DNA of 64,000 nt, from assembly GCF_017591425.1 (NCBI RefSeq), contig NW_024467119.1, positions 25,579,001 through 25,643,000 of the forward strand, read 5' to 3'. The notes beneath the pieces were generated by a model. That model was given only the letters and a program-made list of their open reading frames with translations, did no database searches and had not been told where the DNA came from. Origin of the DNA: Ochotona curzoniae. Lineage: Eukaryota > Chordata > Mammalia > Lagomorpha > Ochotonidae. Shown here in pieces: positions 22,401 through 31,865 of this stretch. The translations under genes and the position numbers were made by a program. The stretch's first letter is position 1, and each line of letters starts with the position of its first letter.

Positions 22401-25400
22401 AAGTTGACCTTTGGTAGTCACTGATGACCATGGCAAAAGCAGTTACAGTTGAGTAATGGAGGGGGCATGTGGTTCAAGTAGAGTCAAGATAGAGTAGAAG
22501 ATGAAGCAGCAGGGAAAATGGTTACAGATTCCATGCAAGAGTTTTTGCTGTGAAGAAACGCAGGAAAACATGTGTAGGCAGAAGAGAAGACCTATTGGTG
22601 GAGGATGTGTGTTGAGCTTCCAACATGGCGGAGTAGTCTAGTATAGAAGAGAGAATCGGTACTGCACAAGGAAAGGAGACTTGTAGTTAGGACAGGGACA
22701 TTTCATTCACTAAAACAGGACAAAGAACAGGTACCCAGATGTGATGGGGTAGCAGGTTGGGTGGTAGGAAATAGATTTTTATTGGGTTGTTTCTGTTTTC
22801 TCAATGAAATAAAGTGACTATCCAAGAGTTGAGGAGAGAAGCGCTAGAAGTTTGGGAAGAAAAGAAAAATATGTGCCTAGTTGGCTTAGTGACCAGAAAA
22901 GTGAGTAACCAGGGAAATGTAGCAGCAGAATTGTGGTCAAAATCCTTGCCTTTCCCTCCATAGTGATGGAGAAACCATTAGATGTGTAGCAATTAGATGA
23001 GGGCACTCCAAGCCAGACTTCAAGAACCTTGTTTTGTTTAGAGAAGTACTTCATTCACCCAGTTCTAGTACTTTGGATCTTTAAGGTAAATTGCTTTTAC
23101 AGATTCCTTAGAATTACTCAGTTTTTCTTGTGAAACTAAAAGATTTAGTTTGATCATAGGTAAGTGCTGGCACGGTTCCTTATTGATATTTTCTATGTTT
23201 ATAGTCCCGATAGCTTAGTAAACTAAATTGCTCTATAGATAGACACTGTACAAGATTCAGAAGTAAGTAAGACAGAGGCCAATACTGTGGTGTGACACAT
23301 TAAGCCTTAAGTAACAAGTTTGGCGTCACTTTGATCATGAGTTCAAGTCCCAGCTGCTCCACTTCCAATCCAACTTCCTGCTAATGCACCTGAGAAAACA
23401 GTAGATGATATTTCAGGCACTTGGGCCCTGCCATCACACCAGGTTGGAGTTCTTGGCTTCCAGCTTAGGTCTGGCACAGTCCTGATGCTGAAGCCATTTG
23501 CTGCTTCACGTACCAAATTCCCACTACAGCTAGGGCTTAGCCAGTCTAAAGCCAGTAGCCCAGAACTCTGTGTGCATCTCTTACATAGGTGGTGGGGACC
23601 AAACTACCTAAGCCATCATCTGCTTCCCAGGGTTCATTGCTAACAGGAGGTTGGATGAGCAGTGGAGTACCTGGGAGTCCAACACAGGCATCTGAAGCAG
23701 AGGTTTAATCACTTGTCCCTTTTTTCTGTTCGTTTTCCAACCTCATTTAGAATAAAATATCTATATAAGGAAATCAAATAGTTACATTATTTTCTTACTA
23801 CATAAACAGAACATATGCATTTTTGGTATTCATTTGAGAATCCTAACACAACAAAATAAGACTTAAACATTTATAATTTGATACCATATTTATGAAGGGT
23901 TTTCCACCATAACACCCCCGTTTTCTCATCATCTTTCTGTTCTTGTCCTTTCCTAAAATACAAGTACCACGTAACAACACTGTGGCACAATGGTTAAGCT
24001 GCCACCTACAATGCCAGCATCCCGTAGCAGTGCTAATTTAAGTCCTGGCTACTCCACTTCTCATCTGCCTCCTTGCTAATGGGGCTGAGGAAGCCGTAGA
24101 CGTGTTGGGTCCCTATTCCTCACAAGGGAGACTTGGCTGGAATTCTGGGCTTGTGTCTTCAACCTGGCCCAGCCCCAATCATTGCAGCTATTTGGGGAAT
24201 GAACTAGTGATTGGAGGATGTATGCCTGTCTCTCTTTCTCTCTGCCTTTCAAATAAATGAGTAGATCTTTGAAGTAAATTAATTAAATAAAATACAAATT
24301 ACCTATACATAATTTCATCTCTTAAATGCATTATAAACAATTTATTGTCAAAGGATAGGATTTTACATTCTACTAGTGGTTCTCTAAGCTATTTGTGCAC
24401 AATGAAGTCACGTTAGTGTTCTCATTGCCACAAAAAGTAATGATATACAGGTTATATAATTTCATACGTGTGAAACTTCATGACATGTCATAAGAGTATA
24501 GTTTCTCATCAAAGTGTTAGATTTCAGGTAAAATATTTGGAAAGCCATATCCTGAAATTCTCAAGGGAATATGTTAAAATCTCAATTAAATAGAGCCCAG
24601 TTATCAAAAAAAAAAAAAAAAACCTAAGTTGCCTGGAATATAAACCCAAATTCATAAACGTTAGATTTGAGTTACAAAAGCATGCTTCTGTTAGAAGCGA
24701 GCACCTCAGTTTGTATGTTGGCATCCATTTTAACCTATTTTTGAATATTACCATAATCATGTCTTTGCTGAAATTCACACGTTAGAAAGAGAGCATTTGA
24801 AGGTTCTGAAGATAGACACAAACAATAAGAGGAAAGAATAATTTGCAAAATGTTAGAGAAGATCAGGAATGTGCTCGCTTTGGCAGCACATATACTTTAA
24901 AAAAAAAAAAAAAGGATCAAGGATACAAAAATGCTTCTGGGAGGGGGTTTGGCAGCCCTCAGTGGCCCCTATGGGCACAGTTCTCTTACTATACAAAGTG
25001 ATGAAAACATTGCCCTGCTGGGCAGTAAGAGCTGGGTTTTGCATTTATTCCTGCCTGGCTGCACAGTTGGGCCACCTCACCTAACATCTCCTTCCGTCCC
25101 AGTTTCCTGATCTGTAAAATGAGCCAGAGGAACTAGATGTTCTCAGCGGTTTCTTCCCATCCGAGAGTATTCTCATTTCAGGGAATTTGTAGGTGAGACT
25201 AGCTGATGGACTACATGATAAGCAGATCAACGGGAAGAAACCAGGGAATGTGCGCACTTTTCAGAGGATGAATGAGAAATTATGAATTATGCTGCAATGT
25301 TTGCTTCCTCAAATGCCATTTTGCATGCCTGAGTTGCTCTATTTTCTCGGCTAATGTGTTGTAACTGTGTGACTATCTACTTGTAAATTTTGGCTACTTG

Positions 25401-27339
25401 GCTGGATTCCTGTGGGAATTTGAGACTCCTTAGACTTCTGAAAGCATTTTCCCTTATATCTTTCTAGTTCTTCATTCATTTTCTCCGATTTTCATTTTGT
25501 ATATTTTCCAGATGGTTTTCCAACTGGAAACTCGGTCCAGGTTTCCACAGCAACAGCTTTTCTTTCCTTCAACGAAGAGCAGAGAATGGAGAGCAGCTGT
25601 ACAAATACTGTTCACTGATCGTAAAGGTTACCCCTCTCAAGCAGCAGCTCCAGTGGGATCCCAGGAGCCACAGTATGCAAGGTTTTGTGGATTTCGGCCT
25701 TGGCAAACTGGATGCTGATGACATGCCACTTGCCTCAGAAACGATTTTGCTCATGGCAGTGGGGCTTTTTGGTCATTGGAGAATCCCTCTTGGCTACTTT
25801 TTTGTCAACAAAGCATCTGGCTACTTGCAAGCTCAGCTGGTCCGTCTGACTATTGGCAAATTGAGCGACACAGGGATCACAGTTCTGGCCGTGACGTCCG
25901 ATGCCACAGCTCACGGCATTCAAGTGGCGAAAGCCTTGGGGATACGTATCGACGGCAACAACATGAAGTGTACGTTTCAGCATCCCTCATTTGCCAGCGA
26001 GGAGGTTGCATACTTCTTTGATTCTTGCCACTTGCTTGAATTAATAAGAAACACATTTCAGAGTTTGCAAACCATTCGGTTTAAAAATGGCACAGCACGA
26101 TGGCAGCACCTTGTCGAGTTAGCGACACTAGAGGACCGGGAGTTAACAAGTATGGAAAGACTCCCAAGGGAACTTGCAAGACTGAAGCAGCACATACTCA
26201 AACCAAATTGTACTGCCCAGATCTTCAGTGAGAATGTTGCCTGTGCATTAGAATATCTGTTGGCCCTAGGCCTGCCTGCTTTTCAGAACTGCACTGGGAC
26301 TGTCCGGTTTCTACGTATAATTAGCAATCTGTTTAACATTTTTAACTGCAGGAACTTTTATGGGAAAGGACTTAGAGGACCCCTGTCCTCCAAAACTTAT
26401 AGTAAAATAAATGATGCATTAACAGAAGCCAAGACTATTTTCACTACGTTATATGACACTAGTCAGAATCAGATCATCGAAGGGAAGCAAAAGCTGGGAT
26501 TCCTGGGATTTTTGCTTAACGCAGAGAGCCTAAGATGGCTCTACCAAAGTTATATTTTCCCAAGACTCCTGCCTTTTCCATACCTTATGACTTACAAATT
26601 CAGTCAGGATCATGTGGAACTATTTTTGAAGATGCTTATTAGGCAGTTAGCCAACAATACTAATCTCACCTGTGTGACATTCCAAAAGGCTTACCATAAC
26701 CTAGAGAGCAAACACAGATTTCCAAATGAAGTGTTCCTAAATGAAATAAGCATCTTCGACATTTCCATCGCACGAAGGAAAGACTTGACCCTGGGGACGG
26801 TGCAAAGTCAGTGTGGAGTCAGGGAGGTGACGACAGTCTTCCACAGAGCGGGCATTTGCCAAGACTGGTCCCGCTGCTCGCTGAGCGCAGCGTTGCTGGA
26901 CCTTTCCACTCATAAGCCAGATCACAATTTGTGTGCCACCTATGTTGCCAATAAACTATCCACTCTTTTAACTTGTGAGGATTGCGTCAGTGCCTTGTAT
27001 GCCTCAGACCTCAAGGCTCCTAAAATTGGGTCCCTGTTATGTGTTAAAAGGAAGTATGGTTCCTATTTTCCTTCAGAAAGCCTGTGTCAGGTCATAAATA
27101 TCTGCGAGCAAGTTGTAAGAACCCATTCAAACATGGCAGTTTCGCACCTAGGGCCTAATCAAAGAGAATTTTACCTTCAACAGAAAATACTATACGAACT
27201 TTTGGAGCATCTCTCTCTCTTTGCAGATTTAGATAAGCATCTCTTTGATGGAGACATGTGTGCCATTAACCACTTTGTGAAATTGCTGAAGGATATAATA
27301 ATCTGTTTCTTAAATATCAGAGATAAAAATGGGGTTTGA
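13352..27339 (+). CDS. THAP9: THAP9, domesticated P-element-like transposase (gene overview, five coding exons)
   Basis: Joining the five exons gives 2559 bases with every splice phase matching, coding for 852 residues. Residues 1-92 form a THAP zinc-finger DNA-binding domain with ligands C5, C10, C62 and H65 and the closing AVPS motif at 84-87. The remainder is an RNase H-like transposase split by an insertion domain. The acidic triad is D304 (codon 25690-25692), D374 (25900-25902) and E613 (26617-26619), the same numbers reported for human THAP9. Human THAP9 is nuclear and can mobilise Drosophila P elements. No terminal inverted repeats are visible, so this is a stationary host gene. Human THAP9 is 903 residues; this copy stops about 51 earlier. 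THAP9 is absent from mouse and rat as I recall. Identity is very secure; retained activity is inference. Confidence 0.96.
13432..14732. other. THAP9 intron 1, first part
   Basis: The CpG island tail runs to about 13560. No exon or repeat is recognised after it. Confidence 0.5.
14733..15060 (+). mobile_element. C-repeat SINE (left arm of inverted pair)
   Basis: Full length, ending 'gactttccgataaaagtaaataac'. Its tail abuts the next SINE, which lies in the opposite orientation. Confidence 0.85.
15061..15371 (-). mobile_element. C-repeat SINE (right arm of inverted pair)
   Basis: Starts within the A/T tail of the preceding SINE ('aaattttattagaaaagcag') and ends 'ctactccaggccctg'. Confidence 0.85.
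15396..15671 (-). mobile_element. Older C-repeat SINE
   Basis: A diverged copy running from 'tttttatatgaaaagttag' to 'cactgtgctgtcccc'. A T/G-rich run, (TTG)n-like, follows at 15676-15730. Confidence 0.7.
15672..16567. other. THAP9 intron 1, last part
   Basis: An 86-codon open frame at 16128-16388 has no recognisable homology and no splice context. The rest is unremarkable up to the acceptor 'tatcgctccag' before exon 2. Confidence 0.5.
16568..16763 (+). CDS. THAP9: THAP9 coding exon 2
   Basis: 196 bases coding for residues 27-92. It carries FPTDT, the WISAVNR helix, then C62-S-R-H65-F, which completes the C2CH zinc site, and the closing AVPSVYL. The donor is GAG followed by GTACTC and the exon ends in phase 0. 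Confidence 0.95.
17159..17447 (+). mobile_element. C-repeat SINE (left arm of inverted pair, THAP9 intron 2)
   Basis: Head 'ggggctggcactgtggtatat', ending 'gaataaacgcttttaaaattg'. Its tail joins the next SINE. Confidence 0.78.
17448..17741 (-). mobile_element. C-repeat SINE (right arm of inverted pair)
   Basis: Runs from 'aaaacaaaagaaaaagaaag' to 'ctatgccacagaaccagaccc', in opposite orientation to its neighbour. Confidence 0.78.
17945..18158 (-). mobile_element. C-repeat SINE, truncated
   Basis: Tail and core are present ('cagagaggaggagacacagag', 'tttgggccgtcctccactgc'). The copy stops at 'ccacaagcttg', about 150 bases before THAP9 exon 3, without its head. Confidence 0.8.
18308..18611 (+). 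CDS. THAP9: THAP9 coding exon 3
   Basis: 304 bases coding for residues 93-193 plus one base. It begins PVPGIYLRGRARRK and contains EDHNYSLKT and KLLSEETEFLLRTQFS, closely matching the human linker. The acceptor is 'tgtaatag'; the donor is 'tcag' followed by 'gtattg'. The region is charged and helical, lying between the THAP and transposase domains. Confidence 0.94.
18612..19382. other. THAP9 intron 3, SINE-free part
   Basis: A+T-rich with no recognised feature. Open frames that run on from exon 3 to 18715 are intron read-through. Confidence 0.5.
19383..19702 (-). mobile_element. C-repeat SINE
   Basis: Nearly full length, running from 'tattttatttttatcggaaag' to 'ctaccgtgccaggcc'. Confidence 0.9.
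19703..20249. other. THAP9 intron 3, unlabelled
   Basis: No exon or clear repeat. Confidence 0.4.
20250..20510 (+). mobile_element. Older C-repeat SINE just upstream of exon 4
   Basis: Retains 'cagcttcccgtatggacactgg', 'tgtacctgggaaagcagcag' and 'cagccattagagaagggaac'. It ends about 45 bases before the exon 4 acceptor. Confidence 0.65.
20553..20703 (+). CDS. THAP9: THAP9 coding exon 4
   Basis: 151 bases. With the last base of exon 3 it starts DFPWELHDW and ends KILKLPHASVLR. The acceptor is 'cactttcacag'; the donor is 'ac' followed by 'gtgagt'. The split codon with exon 5 reads ACA (Thr244). This is the start of the transposase region. Confidence 0.95.
20823..21159 (-). mobile_element. C-repeat SINE
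   Basis: Full length, running from 'aagatttatttattccttg' to 'ggctttcgttccagg'. Confidence 0.9.
21462..21774 (-). mobile_element. Older C-repeat SINE
   Basis: A diverged copy running from 'gagatttaattatttctttg' to 'caccatggcaccagtgcc'. Confidence 0.75.
21951..22274 (+). mobile_element. C-repeat SINE
   Basis: Head 'gaattagctaatcctctcc', ending 'ccaataaagataaataaatctt'. Confidence 0.85.
22275..23275. other. THAP9 intron 4, purine-rich stretch
   Basis: Between 22290 and 22750 the sequence is rich in 'gagag' and 'gatg' runs and looks like an old interspersed repeat of a family I cannot name. No exon is recognised. Confidence 0.35.
23276..23510 (+). mobile_element. Older C-repeat SINE
   Basis: Head 'ggccaatactgtggtgtgac'; 'agtcccagctgctccacttcc' is readable. 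The end is cut off by the next copy. Confidence 0.65.
23511..23720 (-). mobile_element. Older C-repeat SINE, partial
   Basis: Core and head on the - strand ('agcagtggagtacctgggag', 'ggcatctgaagcagaggttt'). Its 3' half is missing. Confidence 0.55.
23968..24272 (+). mobile_element. C-repeat SINE, older subfamily
   Basis: The head 'ctgtggcacaatggttaagc' resembles the rabbit-type consensus more than the young local copies do. Ends 'caaataaatgagtagatcttt'. Confidence 0.78.
24273..24870. other. THAP9 intron 4, unlabelled
   Basis: A+T-rich. An internal A run lies at about 24606-24622. No exon is recognised. Confidence 0.4.
24871..24914 (+). pseudogene. U6 snRNA head fragment with A tract
   Basis: Bases 24871-24896 match the first 26 nucleotides of U6 spliceosomal RNA with one difference ('gtgctcgctttggcagcaca', then 'tatact'). 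The match stops and a run of A follows. Similar short sequences, 'agatcaggaat' before and 'ggatcaaggat' after, suggest an imperfect target-site duplication. The rest of U6 is absent, so this is a pseudogene. Confidence 0.7.
25020..25160 (+). mobile_element. MIR SINE fragment
   Basis: The MIR core is clear: 'cctgcctggctgcacagttgg', then 'cccagtttcctgatctgtaa' and 'aatgagccagagg'. Confidence 0.7.
25161..25511. other. THAP9 intron 4, 3' end
   Basis: No repeat is recognised. It ends in a pyrimidine-rich tract and the acceptor 'tgtatattttccag' at 25511. Confidence 0.5.
25512..27339 (+). CDS. THAP9: THAP9 coding exon 5 (transposase core)
   Basis: 1828 bases coding for residues 244-852. It opens WFSNWKLGPGF and reads through without interruption. 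Residue 299 (codon 25675) is an internal Met of MQGFVDFG, not a start. D304 sits in GFVDFGLGK, D374 in VTSDATAHG and E613 in DHVELF. Between the second Asp and the Glu lies the large insertion region, about residues 400-600. The reading ends NIRDKNGV then TGA, where the human protein continues. 'ctc agg' / 'acg' phase with exon 4 is satisfied. The whole transposase body in one exon is the normal THAP9 arrangement. Confidence 0.97.
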
Positions 27340-28439
27340 GGCCCTTTGAAACATCATTCAAACAGAACTAAAATGAGAACCATATCAAGGAAACACTGAG
27401 CCCTACAGATTACACCTCGTGATGTTTGGCTAGAAACAGTTAATTCAGGCTGAGTAGCAGTGGATATCCATTGACATGAGAGACCAGAATATCTTGACAT
27501 TTTTATGCTTGGTAAAAGTTCATGTCACCATATTTTAGCAGTTGATCATTCTGCACAGTGGACAAGTTTGCGAATCTGACTGAAAATTTGGTAACATATC
27601 CTACAATTTGTTCACACTTTCATATGATCTGAGACATTTGTGAATTTCCCAAGACAGAAAACAGTGTGGGAGTACAGACCCAACCAGTGAGTTCCATCTT
27701 TGATGATGCTACTATAAACCAGAATAGACTGTTTCCTAAAAGACCTTTGGTTTAGGACTTTAGGAATGTTAAGAGTTGTGAAACCTTATGATCTTTATCT
27801 GAACATGAAGTTGTGGTTTGGAAATTAGGCTAAAGCCAAATATCACCCTTGTCCCAGGGTGCCCTGAGAAGGAAGTCCTACTCTGTTAGGCGGAAGGTTA
27901 GTACCAGCCATGGATTGCTCTTGGGCTACAACCAAACTGGGGAGGACCTGGCTGACGTGGTTTTCACTGCCTGCATTCCTGGACTTGGAAGTAAGCACTA
28001 TGTGTGGGAAAAAAAGGTGAATACTTACTTGACTCCTTCTAGAAGAGTCTGCTGCTCATCAGTAAGCACAAAGAAGCCATGATTTGACTCTGACCTCTGT
28101 ATTTGCAGAAGGCTAAAATAACGACACATACACACACATTCTGTGTTAATAATGAGATGTGGTGGCGCATGAGAAACAAGCTGTCAAGATGGTCAAGCCC
28201 TACAAGAGGCAGGAAAAATGTATACAGCAGGTGTTTTGGAAATGCAAACGTTTAATCTGAAGACCGACTAAGCAAAGAAAAAAAAATTTTAAGCATAATT
28301 TCTTCCACTGTCTCAGATTTGGAAAGTCAGTCAGTCAGAAAACATACCTGTATTTCCCCAAATCTGGGTACTTTAGTGATGGAAAGAAGAAACAAGCACA
28401 TTATTCACTCATGCTTATAAAACCTGTTAGGTGGCGGGA

Positions 28440-28620
28440 GATGCTTACAAATTAACAGTGGAGTCTGGGAGAGCTCTCAGCCTAGCACTCAGATGACCAC
28501 TTGAGAAGTCCCGCCTCCAGTTTTGATCCAGTCTCCTAATGCGTACCTTGTGAAGGGGCAGGTGAAGAATTTGGACCTCTGTTTGCGCGGGAGCCCTGGC
28601 TGTGGGCAATAGAGTGGTGA
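28440..28620 (+). mobile_element. Degenerate C-repeat SINE in THAP9 3'UTR
   Basis: Weak similarity: 'cctagcactcagatgacc', 'ttttgatccagtctcctaatg', 'gcgggagccctggctgtgg'. Confidence 0.4.
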
Positions 28621-28836
28621 ACAAAGTATAAAGGCATCTGTGTCATTTTTCACCTTTCATATATAAATATTTTTTTTGAGGGGGTATATTTTTAAAGAAT
28701 ATTTTGGTATGTCTTAATTCTACCTCAACAGAAACGTTCGGGTGATGAATTGTAACCAGTGTTTTACTGTTTTATACAAGATCTGTTGCTCAGAAGTCTG
28801 AGTTTTTCTACTTGTTGGCAAATAGAATTGATTTTA

Positions 28837-28842
28837 AATAAA
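28837..28842 (+). terminator. THAP9: Candidate THAP9 poly(A) signal
   Basis: AATAAA, about 1.5 kb after the stop codon and followed by T-rich sequence. It is the first canonical hexamer in a plausible setting. Confidence 0.5.
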
Positions 28843-29232
28843 CCATGATACATTTTATTAAACAGAACCTGCTACTGAACTGCCCCTTGTAACTTATTGC
28901 CGTGTCAGCACAAGCTTTTGTACCTGACCTTTATGTAAAACCAGGTCCACATATCTGAAGGCTGTTCCATTGGACAATACTGATATGTTCTGTATTTGAA
29001 GAAATACACATTTTATGTTACTCCTTTAAGTGCTGAGTAAATTGGGAAGGCAGACGTTGGAGACAAAAATATTCCCACCCCTGCCTTTTATGAGAGCACA
29101 TTGCCTTTGCCATCTGTGAAAAGGTTCTGAATCTTCTGTCAGATTCACTGATGGTGACATTATCACTCACATGTTGATTAGGGTGAATTGGTTATAATTT
29201 CAACTTTAAAGACCAAACCAAAAAGCTTCCTT

Positions 29233-29500
29233 TCCAGGGGCAGGTGTTTCATCCAGGCTTTCTGCTGGTGAGGACAGTTGCAGCCCACACAGAATGACAC
29301 GACCTGACCCTTAGCTCCTTCAGCCTGGAGAGCCCACACTGATGTCCCAAGGATGGGACTCTGCCCCTCATATGGGAGACCTGCTGTGCCTTCCTGGCTC
29401 CTGGCCTTTGGTTCCCGCCCTGGGCCAGCCTCAGCTATTGGCTCCAACTGAGGAGTGACCCAGCAGATGGGAGCTGTCACTGTCTCTAGAAAAAGCAAAA
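29233..29500 (+). mobile_element. C-repeat SINE, older (SINE train 1)
   Basis: Readable by 'cctcatatgggagacctgctg', 'cttcctggctcctggccttt' and 'aactgaggagtgacccagcag'. Confidence 0.65.
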
Positions 29501-29529
29501 CCCAAACTTGAAACCAAACAAGGAAGGAC

Positions 29530-29845
29530 AGTCAGGGTGGCAATGTTCAGTCAAGTGGTAGCTCTCTTATCAGAGTGCCCAAGTTCCATTTTGTGGCCCT
29601 GGATTCTGATCCCGCGGTTGTATTTCTGGCCCTGTTTCCTGATGCCTGGATCTTGCCAGCACAGATCCCTGCAGGCGCAGGGACGCTGACTCAGTTAGGT
29701 TCCTGCTGCTGCTGCCAATCTGGAAGACCTGGACTTCATTCATGTCCCTGGCTCTGACCTGGCCTAGCCTGTCTCTGCCTGTATTTGATGAGTGAACCAA
29801 CATATGGGGATTTTCTATTTACTCTGAAAAGCTTTAAAATGTATC
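29530..29845 (+). mobile_element. C-repeat SINE, degenerate (SINE train 2)
   Basis: 'gtagctctcttatcagagtgcc' head-like sequence and 'tgatgagtgaaccaacatatgg' near the end. Confidence 0.5.
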
Positions 29846-29849
29846 TTTT

Positions 29850-30180
29850 GGGTCCGGCAAGATGGCCTAGCCACTAAAGTCCTCGCCTTGAAAGTACCAG
29901 GATCCCATATGGGCACTGGCTCTAATCCCGGCAGCCCCACTTCCCATCCAGCTCCCTGCTTGTGGCCCGGGAAAGCAGTCGAGGATGGTCCAAAGCCTTG
30001 GGACCCTGCACCCATGTAGGACACCTGGAGGAAGTTCCTGGCTCCTGGCTTCGGATCGGCACAGCACCGGCTGTTGTGTTCACTGTGGAGTGAATCATCG
30101 GACAGAAGATCTTCCTCTCTGTCTCTCCTCCTCTCTGTGTGCCTGACTTTGTAATAAAAGTAAATAAGTCTTTAAAAAAA
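29850..30180 (+). mobile_element. C-repeat SINE, young (SINE train 3)
   Basis: Close to consensus, from 'gggtccggcaagatggcctag' to 'gtaataaaagtaaataagtc'. Confidence 0.92.
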
Positions 30181-30194
30181 GAGTATCTTTCTAG

Positions 30195-30488
30195 GGCCTA
30201 GCGTGGTATATACAAGATAATCCTTTGCCTGCAGCTCTAGCCTCCCATGTGGGCACCACTTCGTGTCCTAGCTGCTCCACTTTTCATCAAGCTGCTTGTT
30301 TGTGGCCGAGAACACTGGAGAATGGCTCAAGTCCTTGGTCTCTTGAACTCATCTGGGAGACCAGGAAGCAGCTCCTGGCTCCTGGCTTTGGACGGGCTCA
30401 GCTTCAGCCGTTGCAGCACCTCGGGGAATGAACCAGAGGACGGATGATCTCTCTCTTAACTCAGCCTTTCCAATAAAAATAAGTGTCA
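30195..30488 (+). mobile_element. C-repeat SINE (SINE train 4)
   Basis: From 'gggcctagcgtggtatatac' to 'ccaataaaaataagtg'. Sits in the tail of the previous copy. Confidence 0.8.
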
Positions 30489-30505
30489 TTTACAAAAAAC
30501 AACAG

Positions 30506-30800
30506 GGGTGGGGGAGACATGGTGTTGTAGAAAGCTAATGAACCTTCCACCTGTTAACATCTGCATTCCATATGGGCAACAGTTTATGTCCTGGCTACTC
30601 CTGACCCAGCTCTCTGCTTAAAGGCCTGTGGGAGCAGCAGAGGACGGCTCGGGTCCTTGGACTCCTGTACTCACACAGGAGAGTGATCCAAAGCCTTTGC
30701 CCCCAAGCTTTGGATTAGCTCAGCTTCAGTTCTTGTGGCCATCTGGGGGGTGAACCAGTGGATGGAAGACCTCTCTCACTTTAAAATCTGCCTTTTGAAG
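30506..30800 (+). mobile_element. C-repeat SINE, older (SINE train 5)
   Basis: 'gagacatggtgttgtagaaag' head, ending 'ctctcactttaaaatctgcc'. Confidence 0.75.
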
Positions 30801-30805
30801 AAAAA

Positions 30806-31131
30806 AAAATTTTTTTTAAGATTTATTTTTATTGAAAGGTGGATATACAGAGAGGAGAGACAGAGAGGAAGATCTTCCATCCGATGATTCACTCCCCAAG
30901 TGAGCACAACAGCCGACGCTATGCCGATCCGAAGCCAGGATCCAGGAACTTCTTCTGGGTATCCCACACAGGTGCAGGGTCACAAAGCCTTGGGCCGTCC
31001 TCGACTGCTTTCCCGGGCCAAAGGCAGGGAGCCGGAAGGGAAGCGGGGCTGCCGGATTAGAACCGGCACCCATATGGGATCCCAGGCGTGCAAGGCGAGG
31101 ACCTTAACCACTGCGCCACCGCACCGGGCCC
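30806..31131 (-). mobile_element. C-repeat SINE, young (SINE train 6, inverted)
   Basis: Opposite orientation to its neighbours. CpG-rich head 'ccactgcgccaccgcaccggg'. Confidence 0.93.
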
Positions 31132-31260
31132 AAAGAAAAATCTTTTAAAGAACACACAGATGTATGTAATCCATACTGCATTCCCTGGGATGCATTCCTA
31201 AAGTAGACTCCAGAGAGGAGCACACTAGGACATTTCAGTATGGGATACAGGCATACTTAA

Positions 31261-31301
31261 CTGCTCTGCCAACTGCTCATCCAACTGCTCTGCCAACTGC
31301 T
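31261..31301. repeat. Short tandem array, 12-base unit
   Basis: Three units, 'ctgctctgccaa', 'ctgctcatccaa' and 'ctgctctgccaa', followed by a partial fourth. Confidence 0.8.
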
Positions 31302-31336
31302 TTTTAAGTCATTGTTTTAAAGATTATATTTATTTG

Positions 31337-31630
31337 GGCCCTGTGCAATGGCTCAATTTGTTAATCCTCACCTTGCAAGAGCTAACATCCCTATGGGTGC
31401 CGGATCGAGTCTTGGCTGCTCTACTTCCCATCCAGCTCCCTGCTTATGGCTTGGGAAAGCAGTGGAGAATGGCCAAAAGCGTTGGGACCCTGCACCCATG
31501 TGGGAGACTTGGAGGAAGCTCCTGGCTCCTGCTTCGGATTGGCTCAGCTCTAGCCATTGTCATCACTTGGGAAGTGAACCAGAGGGTGGAACAAATTTTA
31601 TTTAACCTCTCACATTCTGGATATATAAGT
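31337..31630 (+). mobile_element. C-repeat SINE (SINE train 7)
   Basis: From 'gggccctgtgcaatggctc' to 'gaagtgaaccagagggtgg'. The tail is replaced by unrelated A/T-rich sequence. Confidence 0.83.
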
Positions 31631-31865
31631 GTATTATGATACTCTGCAAATGTTTCCCCTCTGTATCTTTTACAGAGCATATAATAATTAAGTTTTGTTA
31701 CATCCAGTTTTTTTTTTCATTTAATGACCACACTTTGTAGTTTCTTGTCTGAGAAATCTTTGCTAGCTCAAGGTCTCAGATTTTTCTTCTATCTGGTAGC
31801 TTTAAGTGCTCCATGGAAGTTACAAATGCTCCCTTTGCATTTTTTTTAAAAGTGCTTTTCCTTTT

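Larger units (their letters stand above)
27340..28860 (+). other. THAP9: THAP9 3'UTR, beginning with decayed C-terminal codons
   Basis: Immediately after the stop, the same frame still spells a human-like tail (PLKHHS, RT, SRKH) to about 27395, where a human Trp codon has become TGA. Further traces such as GYP occur near 27465. The region then behaves as a non-coding 3'UTR up to the poly(A) signal. A degenerate SINE lies at 28440-28620. Confidence 0.6.

Noticed and set aside
25675..27339. Stand-alone 554-codon intronless protein starting at 25675
   Set aside because: This Met is internal residue 299 of THAP9. The frame continues upstream to a good acceptor at 25511 and all preceding exons are present.
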